Shown here: positions 1 to 6,835 of the stretch, piece by piece
Position numbering within the stretch: the first letter of the stretch is position 1
Layout: the number at the start of each line of letters is the position of its first letter
Origin: Coriobacteriales bacterium
Lineage (GTDB): Bacteria; Actinomycetota; Coriobacteriia; Coriobacteriales; UBA8131
Direction: 5' to 3'
Assembly: GCA_031261765.1 (NCBI GenBank)
Contig: JAISJA010000070.1
Location: forward strand, 1-8,331
Length of the DNA stretch: 8,331 bases
The notes under the pieces: generated by a model
Databases searched by the model: none
Told to the model about the DNA's origin: nothing
Seen by the model: the letters and a program-made list of their open reading frames with translations, nothing else
Made by a program: the position numbers and the translations under genes

Positions 1-1502
1 AAAAAGACCACATGGCGCGGTTTTTTATACGAGTCCATATGTTGTTTGCAGCACGCGATCACATCGTCGGCGCATATAGCGCTGACGCTCGATTTTACGA
101 CAAACGCGCATACTGTCTCGCCCCATTTATCGTCAGGCAGCCCTACTACGCCTACGTCCAGTATCTCAGGGCCCATAGCGCGTATGCATTCCTCTACTTC
201 CTTCGGGTATATGTTCTCACCGCCGGATATTATCATCTGGCTCTTACGGCCTGACAGATAAAGGTACCCGTCTTTATCAAGGCTTCCCATATCTCCCGTG
301 TAGTACCAGCCATCGCGTATAGCCCGCGAGGTCTTCTTTGGCTGATGCACGTATTCCTGCATCATGGTCACGCCGTTCACGATGATCTCTCCTACTTCAT
401 CTACCCCGCATACCGTGCCGGCGTCGTCTACTATACGCAGGTTCACGCCCAGCATCGCACGACCGCACGGAAGCCTGTCGGCGCCCGCGCGCATGAACAT
501 GGCATGGTCCTCCGGCTTCAGTAAGGCTACCTGTGGCGCCATCTCGGTCATGCCATATAGCTGTATGAACCCGCATTTAAGTACTTCGTTAGCGCGGATG
601 AGCTCTTTCATCGACATTGGAGCGCCGGCATAGGCAAGCGCCTTAACGGAACTCAGGTCCCGTGCGGCTATATCATCTGCCTGGCACAGCCAGTCGACCA
701 TGTTAGGCACAAGACCAAGTTTCGTCACGTGTTCCGTCTCTATTGTGTCTATATATTCCCGCACGTCAAAATGGTCTTGCAGGATTATAGTCCCGCCCTT
801 GAACAACATGCAGTAAGCGCCGGACGAAGACGTATGGTAAAGCGGCAGGACGCACAGATACACGTCCTCGTGCGTCCACTTCATCTCGGTTATGCTAGCA
901 AGTGTATGTTGTATTATGCTATTAATCGAGAACTGCACGCCCTTTGGGGCAGACGTGGTCCCCGACGTATAGTATATGAACAGCGGGGCGTCAGGCGGCA
1001 GGTTAACGTAGCCAACGGGCATACCATATTTGTCGTATCCTACGTCTTGTCCTGAGACAAGGTCCTCGTAGCTGAGCATCGCGCCACCGCCCGCAATGTC
1101 TATATCACACGCGCCTTCGTCTGCGCACACTACTTTAAGCTCGCGGTCTATCTGCGATATCGCGTCCATGGCGCCCTGGCCGCAGCCTGAGACGAACAAC
1201 ACGGAGCACTCGGAGTCTTCAAGCAAACGGACAAGGGCGTCCGGATGCACGCGCCAGTTGAAATGCTCGCTTTTAGCGCCAACAAGCCCAACGGCCAATA
1301 TGGCCTCAAGATACGCGTTGCTGTTATGGCATAGTATCCCAACCGTGGAACCGGGCCCTACGCCCCATTCGCCAAGCACGCTTGCAAGCTTGCGCACGCG
1401 CGCGTCCAGTTCGCTATACGTGTAGCGTTTATGGCCATATACCAACGCGTCTTTGTCGGGGAAACGCCTTACGGAGCAAGCAAAATAATCATATATGTTC
1501 AT
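1..1502 (-). CDS. AMP-forming acyl-CoA synthetase (class I adenylate-forming), 3' end cut by window edge
   Basis: Activates a carboxylic acid to its CoA thioester through an acyl-adenylate, in the cytoplasm. I translated 500 codons from ATG 1502 to the left edge without a stop. The start has an ideal Shine-Dalgarno AAGGAGGT (1509-1516) with 6-nt spacing. Visible family motifs are the phosphate loop YYTSGTTSAPKG (residues 177-188), YGMTE (316-320), the ATP-binding WYYTGD (399-404), the hinge region GRKSQMIISGGENIYP (418-433) and PDDKWGE (456-462). The frame ends at SYKKPRHVVF, just before the usual C-terminal catalytic lysine motif. With the family at about 510-530 residues, only the last few tens are probably missing. 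It lies 100 nt downstream of the ferredoxin gene on the same strand. It could prime the pathway whose CoA is recycled by the upstream CoA-transferases, as CaiC does for CaiB in carnitine metabolism. The acyl substrate cannot be deduced. Confidence 0.95.
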   Translation of the reverse strand, partial: MNIYDYFACSVRRFPDKDALVYGHKRYTYSELDARVRKLASVLGEWGVGPGSTVGILCHNSNAYLEAILAVGLVGAKSEHFNWRVHPDALVRLLEDSECSVLFVSGCGQGAMDAISQIDRELKVVCADEGACDIDIAGGGAMLSYEDLVSGQDVGYDKYGMPVGYVNLPPDAPLFIYYTSGTTSAPKGVQFSINSIIQHTLASITEMKWTHEDVYLCVLPLYHTSSSGAYCMLFKGGTIILQDHFDVREYIDTIETEHVTKLGLVPNMVDWLCQADDIAARDLSSVKALAYAGAPMSMKELIRANEVLKCGFIQLYGMTEMAPQVALLKPEDHAMFMRAGADRLPCGRAMLGVNLRIVDDAGTVCGVDEVGEIIVNGVTMMQEYVHQPKKTSRAIRDGWYYTGDMGSLDKDGYLYLSGRKSQMIISGGENIYPKEVEECIRAMGPEILDVGVVGLPDDKWGETVCAFVVKSSVSAICADDVIACCKQHMDSYKKPRHVVF

Positions 1503-1530
1503 ACTGCGACCTCCTTGGTGCAGGTCCCAT
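1489..1530 (-). other. Possible 13-codon leader ORF overlapping the ligase start
   Basis: On the minus strand GGAGG (1537-1541 area) is followed by TATTAT and ATG 1530. The frame reads MGPAPRRSQYEHI and stops at TGA 1489-1491. It overlaps the first codons of the ligase in another frame and covers the ligase ribosome binding site. It could couple or modulate ligase translation. A frame this short with a good ribosome binding site can easily arise by chance, so this is a weak call. Confidence 0.25.
1509..1516 (-). promoter_or_regulatory. Shine-Dalgarno site of the acyl-CoA ligase
   Basis: AAGGAGGT on the minus strand, 6 nt before ATG 1502. It is a near-perfect anti-16S match and fixes the ligase start. 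It lies inside the possible leader ORF 1489-1530, so translation of that leader would run over it. Confidence 0.85.
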
Positions 1531-1556
1531 ATAATACCTCCAGATTTGCCGTATAT

Positions 1557-1590
1557 GCAGGGGCATACACACGTTGGTGCGTGCCCCTGC
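1557..1590 (-). terminator. Stem-loop between ferredoxin and ligase genes (weak or non-canonical terminator, or mRNA processing element)
   Basis: A perfect 9-bp inverted repeat GCAGGGGCA (1557-1565) / TGCCCCTGC (1582-1590) encloses 16 nt, within which CAC/GTG can add three pairs. It begins 12 nt after the ferredoxin stop. Downstream on the minus strand comes ATATACGG rather than a T-run, so it is not a textbook intrinsic terminator. It may protect or define the 3' end of the upstream message, or cause partial termination before the ligase gene. Confidence 0.5.
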
Positions 1591-1602
1591 GTGACATCCC
1601 GT

Positions 1603-1926
1603 CTATTTCACGTACAGCGCGCAATGGTTACCGTCCATTAATGGGATAAGGTCGTCGGGTTTGCCCACGCGCAACGCCTTCGTAGCGCAGTTCTTGACAC
1701 AAAGAACGTCGTTGTCCTTATCGAAACATTGTGCGCATTTATCCAGGCTAGGCGCCACTAAATGGTACATCCTAAGCTTGCCGTCCACATAATATGGGTC
1801 GCGGCGCACTACCTGCATCCATTGCTCGTCATAACCGTATCCGTTAAGCTCGCGGCATGCCGTCTGGCAGGTGTAACAGCCTGAACACCTGTCCAGGTCA
1901 AGCAACATACCTATGGTGTTAGTCAT
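1603..1926 (-). CDS. Short 2x[4Fe-4S] ferredoxin-type electron-transfer subunit of the Mo/W enzyme
   Basis: 107-residue cytoplasmic iron-sulphur protein, probably the electron-transfer partner of the adjacent molybdopterin enzyme. Two cysteine clusters are visible: C14-x2-C17-x2-C20-x3-C24 and C64-x2-C67-x8-C76-x3-C80, enough for two [4Fe-4S] centres. The first resembles the opening motif of DmsB/NrfC-type subunits. Those are usually around 200 residues with four clusters, so this one has only half the wiring. A ninth cysteine, C102, lies near the C-terminus. No signal peptide or membrane segment is seen. ATG 1926 overlaps the stop of the upstream Mo/W enzyme gene by 8 nt (ATGACTAA), which indicates translational coupling and an obligate partnership. 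The ribosome binding site is weak (GGTGAG, 5-nt spacing). The 100 nt after the TAG stop show no further cysteine motif, so I read it as naturally short rather than frameshifted. Confidence 0.92.
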   Translation of the reverse strand: MTNTIGMLLDLDRCSGCYTCQTACRELNGYGYDEQWMQVVRRDPYYVDGKLRMYHLVAPSLDKCAQCFDKDNDVLCVKNCATKALRVGKPDDLIPLMDGNHCALYVK

Positions 1927-4120
1927 TTTCGCTCACCGTGCCTTTCTTAAGTTGGCCCTTCTTTATCCGGCAAAGGCTGGAGCGCATAGGCGTTGCTCCA
2001 TATGATGGTTCTGACTCGTCTATGTCAGACGATATGAGCACGTTGGGGTTGGCTCCATCCCATCCGTATCCCGGAAGGCCAAGCTCCTTGCACTCGTCAC
2101 GCCAACCCGGCCGCGGAAGCCCCACGACTCCCTCGCCTATCTCGTAGGTCACGTGGGCCTTGGCCGACACCGCGCCACGCTTCGTCTCTATGGTTATCCA
2201 TTCGCCGTCCGATATATCTTGCTTCTCGGCGTCTTTGGGGTTGACAAGCGCGAACGGATACGGATACAGTTCGCGTTGGGCGGCTATGTTGGTCCACGCC
2301 GAATGGAAGAACGCGTACAGACGGAACCCGGTGGTAAGTATAAGCGGGTATTCCTTCGCGAGCTCGGGCGTCGAATACGGCGACTCGAACGGCTCGGTGT
2401 AGTCGGGCAGCGGATCATAGCCAAAACGCGCCAGCGCGTTGCACCAGAACTCTATACGTCCGGTCTGCGTGTTGAACCCGGGCTGGCCGTCCGGGCGCAG
2501 AAGGCCGGTCTCGTATTTCTTCCATGAGCGCTGCTCTTTTGGTATAGTCGGATAATAACCGCCCTCTACGTACTCGTCCCATGTCTGGTCCATGCCGTAG
2601 AACTCCTTGTGACGCCAAAGCACCATTTCCTTCTCGTCTTTCCACGGCCATTGCTCCGGGTTCAGGCGCTTGCCCCATTCCAGGAAGAACTTCCAGTCGT
2701 CCCAACATTCTCCGGGTGGGTCAACGGCGCGTTGGGCGGCGAATATGTTATTGCCAAAATATTCTTCGTCTATCGTGTCGCGCTCAGACCAGTCAGACGA
2801 CGGTAACAATATGTCCGCGAACTTGGCAGACGGTGACACGTAGAAGTCCTTTGCTACTATGAGCTCAAGGTTAGGCGAGTTAAGCGCCTCATATACCCTC
2901 TTGCTATCCTCATAGCATAATAGCGGGTCGTTAGCTATCATGACGAACATCTTAATGGGGCGTGGCTCGCCTGTGATAATAGCGTCCCACACGTTACGCG
3001 GGTTCTGCGAACGCCCGAACGTCTTATATAGCGGTTTGTCCTTGCCGCCAAACGTGAATAGGTCATCACGACCGGGGTCCTTGGTCTCGTCCCAAAGGGT
3101 TATGCGGTCATCTAACATAACGTCAAACGCCGCTACTATGGGAAGCCCGCCTTTAACGTCTATGTAGCCTAAAAGCCCTTGCAGGCACGCTATGGCACGG
3201 CCGTTCTGTATGGCGTTTGAATGCATGCAGCCGGGCCCTAGTGAGATCTCAAACGACACGGGGCCGCATTCGCCCATTATACGGGCAGCCTCGGTTATAT
3301 CCTCTTCGGGAACCCACGTTATCTTCGACGTTTTCTCTGGCGTCCACTCCTTTAAGCGCTCCGCCAGCTCGTCGAACCCATATGTCCATTTGTCTATGAA
3401 ATCGCGGTCGTAGTATCCCATGCGCACTATCTCGCTCATGATACCAAGCGCAAGCGCGCCGTCTGTGCCGGGACGCGGACGTATGAACAAATCGGCGTTC
3501 TTAGCGAAGTCGGTGTAGCGTACGTCTATGACTATGAGCTTGCCGCCCTTCTTACGGTTGGCGTATATCACGCCAAGGCTTGATCGTAACGTGCTGGCCG
3601 GGCTCTGCCCCCAGACCACGTTAGTCTTCGCACGCGTGAAATGCCCTACGGCCGGCCCGAACACGCCAAGCGTCAACGCGTTTGGCAAGATGTGCGGCAT
3701 AAGGCATACGTGCGTTGGGACAAGGCTCCAGCCCTCAAGTCCAAGCGTGGAGTTGAAACGGCAGTGCCAATGGTTCCACGTGCGCCCCGTACCCTGGGCG
3801 GTAATGATAGCCTCCGGGCCGTATTTCTCTTTTATCTCAAGCACCTTCGCCGTCATCTCGTCAAGTGCTTCTTCCCATGTGATACGCTCCCATTTACCCG
3901 AACCGCGCTCGCCTACGCGGCGCATGGGGTAGATTATGCGGTCGGTTGGGTCATTGTGTATCTCGCGCTCTGACATACCCGCAGAGCAGAATGCCCCGTG
4001 CGAAAGCGGGTTATCGGGGTCGCCCTCTATCTTCGTAATCTCGTTTCCGTCCGTGTACACGATAGCGCCGCAACGCGTATGACACGTCGTGCAAATGGTA
4101 CGGGTTTTCTTGATGGTCAC
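1919..4120 (-). CDS. Molybdopterin (Mo/W-bisMGD) oxidoreductase catalytic subunit, acetylene hydratase-like branch of the DMSO reductase family
   Basis: 733-residue catalytic subunit. The start is GTG 4120, preceded by AAAGGAG with 6-nt spacing. The N-terminus carries a [4Fe-4S] motif C10-x2-C13-x3-C17-x27-C45. The molybdopterin domain follows (about 59-560, with NVVWGQSPAS at 167-176 and a D-x-R-x-T stretch), then the C-terminal MGD-binding domain (about 591-725, beginning YPLILTTG). C139 in THVCLMP is the likely Mo/W ligand, at the place of Cys141 in acetylene hydratase. Length and recalled sequence resemble that enzyme, but its catalytic Asp13 position (next to the second cluster cysteine) is His14 here, so acetylene hydration is unlikely. 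The Lys/Arg normally found two residues after the last cluster cysteine is Ala47. No twin-arginine signal is present, so it should be cytoplasmic. It is coupled to the ferredoxin gene. The substrate is unknown; reductive dehydroxylation or another redox step on an acid or CoA thioester is possible. Confidence 0.95.
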   Translation of the reverse strand: MTIKKTRTICTTCHTRCGAIVYTDGNEITKIEGDPDNPLSHGAFCSAGMSEREIHNDPTDRIIYPMRRVGERGSGKWERITWEEALDEMTAKVLEIKEKYGPEAIITAQGTGRTWNHWHCRFNSTLGLEGWSLVPTHVCLMPHILPNALTLGVFGPAVGHFTRAKTNVVWGQSPASTLRSSLGVIYANRKKGGKLIVIDVRYTDFAKNADLFIRPRPGTDGALALGIMSEIVRMGYYDRDFIDKWTYGFDELAERLKEWTPEKTSKITWVPEEDITEAARIMGECGPVSFEISLGPGCMHSNAIQNGRAIACLQGLLGYIDVKGGLPIVAAFDVMLDDRITLWDETKDPGRDDLFTFGGKDKPLYKTFGRSQNPRNVWDAIITGEPRPIKMFVMIANDPLLCYEDSKRVYEALNSPNLELIVAKDFYVSPSAKFADILLPSSDWSERDTIDEEYFGNNIFAAQRAVDPPGECWDDWKFFLEWGKRLNPEQWPWKDEKEMVLWRHKEFYGMDQTWDEYVEGGYYPTIPKEQRSWKKYETGLLRPDGQPGFNTQTGRIEFWCNALARFGYDPLPDYTEPFESPYSTPELAKEYPLILTTGFRLYAFFHSAWTNIAAQRELYPYPFALVNPKDAEKQDISDGEWITIETKRGAVSAKAHVTYEIGEGVVGLPRPGWRDECKELGLPGYGWDGANPNVLISSDIDESEPSYGATPMRSSLCRIKKGQLKKGTVSEND

Positions 4121-4126
4121 AGCTTG

Positions 4127-4133
4127 CTCCTTT
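4127..4133 (-). promoter_or_regulatory. Shine-Dalgarno site of the Mo/W enzyme, supporting a GTG start
   Basis: AAAGGAG on the minus strand, 6 nt before GTG 4120. It selects this GTG, which also places the cluster cysteines at the usual distance (C10) from the N-terminus. Confidence 0.8.
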
Positions 4134-4160
4134 CTCTGGCTTTGACTCTTACTGACACGT

Positions 4161-4198
4161 AAAAACGCATGGGGGCGCGCCTGGCGCCACCCCCATGC
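4161..4198 (-). terminator. Intrinsic terminator after the transporter gene
   Basis: On the minus strand a perfect 9-bp stem (GCATGGGGG / CCCCCATGC, 4167-4175 and 4190-4198) continues past a small internal loop into GCGC/GCGC closed by a 3-nt loop. It is followed by GTTTTTA (4161-4166). The hairpin starts about 17 nt after the transporter stop codon. This is a textbook rho-independent terminator, and it splits the gene block: transporter and CoA-transferases upstream, Mo/W enzyme downstream. The remaining 40 nt before the Mo/W gene hold its ribosome binding site but no convincing promoter, so partial read-through may link the two halves. Confidence 0.85.
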
Positions 4199-4215
4199 AA
4201 CTTACTAGTATGCTA

Positions 4216-5541
4216 TTATGCTGCGGCTTCCTCGGCCTTGACCTCGCCTGCCACGTCGTCTGCGGCGGCGGCGGCGTCTGCCGCGGCTTTCTCGATATCC
4301 GCGAATGACTTGGGCTTGCGTACGAATACCATTAACACCAACGAGATTGCAAGCAGTATGGCGGCAATCCAGAACGCGCCCTGGTATCCCATGAAGCTCG
4401 CTATGCCTGACACGCCGGGCACTCCTACTATGTCGCCGATGGTGCGAAGACCAAACGCGACGCCCCAAATGGCTCCGAAGTACGCCATGCCAAACGTGCG
4501 ACCGGCCAAGACCGGTACGACCGGCGCCCAGCAGCCTACACCAAAGCCAAAGATGACCGCGTAGCCGTACATCCACGCTATGCCGGAAGTGGGCTGCGTG
4601 TACGTAAGTATAAGCGTGCCTATGATAAGCAGTATGTTACCTATGGCGAACACGATCTTAGGATCGACCTTGTCTACAAGCCAGCCAAAGAACAACTTGC
4701 TTACGACTCCCACAACGCCCACTATGCTAAGCGCCTGGGCTGCCGCCACCATATCGAACTTCGTATCCGTTAAAAACGCCGTGGCGTTCTGCATAACGCC
4801 CAACTGGCCAAAGCCAAGGCACATAAGCGCTATGGCCATGAACCAAAGTGCTGGCGTCTTAAGCGCCTGCGCGCGCGTTAGGCCAACCATTACCGGGCGC
4901 TGCTTTTGCGGCAGTTTGTCGTATTCCGCCTTCGTGAGCCCGTCGGGCATAAGCCCTATGTCCTGTGGGCGCGTCTTCACAAGCACGGCCGAGATAAGCA
5001 ACAGCACGACCGATATGATACCTATGATGATGAACGCCACCATAGTGCCACCAGATGATTCCATGACGCTGGCCAGGATGGTTGGCATGAACAGCGCCGC
5101 AACGCCACCTGCCGCGTTAACGATGCCCGTAGTAAGGCCGCGATGTTTGTCGAACCATAACGCCGACAGCGTGGAACCAACGGCGGGACCTGCAAGCGCG
5201 CCGCCAATGCCGATAAGCGCGTAGAAGATATAGAACATGACTATATTGCTAGCGAATGCCAGCAATATGAAGCCACCGCCAAACAGCACGGCCGCTATCA
5301 CTATCATTATCTTTATGCGCCCTTTGTCTATCTGCGATCCCGCAACGGGAGACAGTATGGCGAACGCCAGCGTATATATGGACGACGCTATGGTTATAGA
5401 CGTGCGCGGTACGTCAAGCGAGGTCGCCATAGGCGCTACGAACAGACTGAAGGTATAGATAAGCAAGCCTGTCGTCACGAACTGCGTAAGGAACGCAGCT
5501 ATTACCACTATCCACCCGTAATAAAACTTCTTCTTTTCCAT
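4216..5541 (-). CDS. MFS transporter, oxalate/formate antiporter (OFA)-like family
   Basis: 441-residue inner-membrane carrier of the major facilitator superfamily with about 12 hydrophobic segments. The N-terminus MEKKKFYYGWIVVIAAF is typical of OFA-like carriers. Loop motifs GSQIDKGR (68-75) and FFGWLVDK (284-291) are the repeated MFS motif A in the two halves, and WFDKHRGLTTGI (129-140) is an OFA-type signature. The hydrophilic central loop is about 190-228. The tail (about 411-441) is a charged, alanine-rich, low-complexity cytoplasmic extension after the last segment. I chose ATG 5541 over the in-frame ATG 5547 because AAGGG (5548-5552) gives 6-nt spacing to 5541 but abuts 5547. It starts 40 nt after the second CoA-transferase gene, so it is very likely co-transcribed with the transferase pair. 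It probably imports the acid, or exchanges substrate for product. The family name does not establish oxalate or formate as cargo. Confidence 0.93.
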   Translation of the reverse strand: MEKKKFYYGWIVVIAAFLTQFVTTGLLIYTFSLFVAPMATSLDVPRTSITIASSIYTLAFAILSPVAGSQIDKGRIKIMIVIAAVLFGGGFILLAFASNIVMFYIFYALIGIGGALAGPAVGSTLSALWFDKHRGLTTGIVNAAGGVAALFMPTILASVMESSGGTMVAFIIIGIISVVLLLISAVLVKTRPQDIGLMPDGLTKAEYDKLPQKQRPVMVGLTRAQALKTPALWFMAIALMCLGFGQLGVMQNATAFLTDTKFDMVAAAQALSIVGVVGVVSKLFFGWLVDKVDPKIVFAIGNILLIIGTLILTYTQPTSGIAWMYGYAVIFGFGVGCWAPVVPVLAGRTFGMAYFGAIWGVAFGLRTIGDIVGVPGVSGIASFMGYQGAFWIAAILLAISLVLMVFVRKPKSFADIEKAAADAAAAADDVAGEVKAEEAAA

Positions 5542-5547
5542 TTTCAT

Positions 5548-5552
5548 CCCTT
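5548..5552 (-). promoter_or_regulatory. Shine-Dalgarno site deciding the transporter start
   Basis: AAGGG (within AGAAGGG, 5548-5554) touches the upstream in-frame ATG 5547 directly but sits 6 nt from ATG 5541. Translation should therefore begin at 5541, giving the usual MEKKKFYYGW start. Confidence 0.65.
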
Positions 5553-5581
5553 CTATAGGTGTAAGAATCTATAGTCCATTC

Positions 5582-6835
5582 CTATAAATGCGTATCATAA
5601 TCTAGTAATCGCCTGATAGCATGTTTATCTGCTAGCTCTTTTAACTCTTTGTCGCTCTTACCCAATAGTTTCTTAAGCACTTGTGTCGTGTGCTCGCCAA
5701 GATACGGAGCCGCGTCTTCAACGTCTATGGGGGTCTTCTCATAGCGCCATGGCGGGGTCATCATGCATTCCTGCCCCAAATCGCGGCTGTCTATCATATA
5801 AAACGAACGGCGGGCTATACGGTCCGGATCCTTGTAGAGGCCTTCGCCGTCATAAACGGGCCCGGCCGGTACGCCGGCGTCTTGCAACACCTTGAACGCG
5901 TCCATCTTGTCCAGCGTGCTCGTCCACTCGGTTATGATAGCGTCCAGCTCCTCTATATGCGAGAAGCGGTCCTTGTACGTCGCGAAGCGCGCGTCGCCCG
6001 CGAGCTCGGGCTTGCCCATGGCCTTGCAAAGAGCCTGCCACTGCTTGTCGTTCTCGACCGATATAGCCACCCACTGGTCTTTGCCAGTGGTACGGTACGC
6101 GCCTTGAGGAGCGTACCCCGGGCGTGTATTCGCCATTGGGCCCTGGCTGTTGCCATTGACTATGTAGTCAAGGTATATGTCGCCAAGTTGACTTGCCAAC
6201 GCCTCCTGCGAGGCTATCTCTATAAGCTGGCCTTCGCCGGTTTTCTTCTTGTACAGAAGCGCCGAAAGTATTGAGACCACCGCGTTCGTGGTGGAACGCA
6301 GGTCTATGGAACCTACGAACACGCTTGGGGGCGAACCCGGATATCCCGTAGTCGCACCCAGCCCGGCTTTCGTGGCGAAGTTCCCCGCGTAGCCTACGTA
6401 GCGCACCTCTGGACCTGAGTCACCACAGGCACTTGAGCTAAGGTAGATTATGTCCGGCTTATGCTTTGCTACTTCCTCATAGCCAAAGCCATACTTCGCC
6501 ATGGCGCCAACGCTCATGTTCTGTATGAATATATCGGTCTTCTCTATAAGACCCCAAAGGACTTCTGCACCCTCAGGTATAGAGTAGTCTATGGATACGT
6601 CCAGCTTGCCATAGTTGTTGAGGTCGTAGGTTTGCGACGCCGTGCAACGCGGATCCGGTTGCAGCTGCGTTGGTGACGTCAGGAAATAACGTGTACCGTC
6701 AGGACGCATGGGGTGCTCTACTTTAATAACCTCTGCTCCAAGGAAACCAAGGAACTCCGCCGCCGCGGGGCCTGCCATGAACGAACCGAAATCCAGCACC
6801 CTTATGCCGTCAAGTATCTTACATGCTTTATGCAC
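5582..6835 (-). CDS. Family III CoA-transferase (CaiB/BaiF), with conserved catalytic aspartate
   Basis: 417-residue cytoplasmic enzyme that moves CoA between an acyl-CoA donor and a carboxylic acid. The N-terminal fold signature RVLDFGSFMAGPAAAEFLG starts near residue 12, with GAEVIKVEHP following. CGDSGP lies near 137-142. The nucleophile region reads GSIDLRSTTNAVVSILSAL, and D178 there sits 11 residues before ILSAL, the same spacing as catalytic Asp169 of formyl-CoA transferase. Downstream come KTGEGQLIEIA and a conserved GKDQWVAISVENDKQW stretch. Length is normal for the family. The preferred start is GTG 6835 because GGAGG (6844-6848) is spaced 8 nt from it; an in-frame GTG at 6844 overlaps that site. 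The gene overlaps the stop of the upstream paralogue by 8 nt (GTGCATAA), suggesting coupled synthesis and a heteromer. A known precedent for paired family III subunits is benzylsuccinate CoA-transferase BbsE/BbsF. Substrate unknown. Confidence 0.95.
   Translation of the reverse strand: MHKACKILDGIRVLDFGSFMAGPAAAEFLGFLGAEVIKVEHPMRPDGTRYFLTSPTQLQPDPRCTASQTYDLNNYGKLDVSIDYSIPEGAEVLWGLIEKTDIFIQNMSVGAMAKYGFGYEEVAKHKPDIIYLSSSACGDSGPEVRYVGYAGNFATKAGLGATTGYPGSPPSVFVGSIDLRSTTNAVVSILSALLYKKKTGEGQLIEIASQEALASQLGDIYLDYIVNGNSQGPMANTRPGYAPQGAYRTTGKDQWVAISVENDKQWQALCKAMGKPELAGDARFATYKDRFSHIEELDAIITEWTSTLDKMDAFKVLQDAGVPAGPVYDGEGLYKDPDRIARRSFYMIDSRDLGQECMMTPPWRYEKTPIDVEDAAPYLGEHTTQVLKKLLGKSDKELKELADKHAIRRLLDYDTHL

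Noticed and set aside
1503..1926. Frameshifted four-cluster ferredoxin
   Set aside because: Sequence after the TAG stop shows no more cysteine motifs in any minus-strand frame before the ligase start; instead there is a hairpin and a ribosome binding site.
1919..4120. Acetylene hydratase
   Set aside because: Overall resemblance and length fit, but the catalytic Asp beside the second cluster cysteine is His14 and the Lys after the last cysteine is Ala47. A ferredoxin partner also suggests redox chemistry.
4060..4120. Twin-arginine export signal on the Mo/W enzyme
   Set aside because: The N-terminus MTIKKTRTICTTC has no RR pair or hydrophobic stretch before the cluster cysteines.
4580..5224. 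Plus-strand open frame of 214 codons
   Set aside because: It lies wholly opposite the transporter, whose hydrophobic segments, motifs and ribosome binding site are clear. The plus-strand product has no recognisable domain.
5681..6274. Plus-strand open frame of 197 codons
   Set aside because: It is antisense to the Asp-containing CoA-transferase and looks like a shadow of its codon pattern; no family features.
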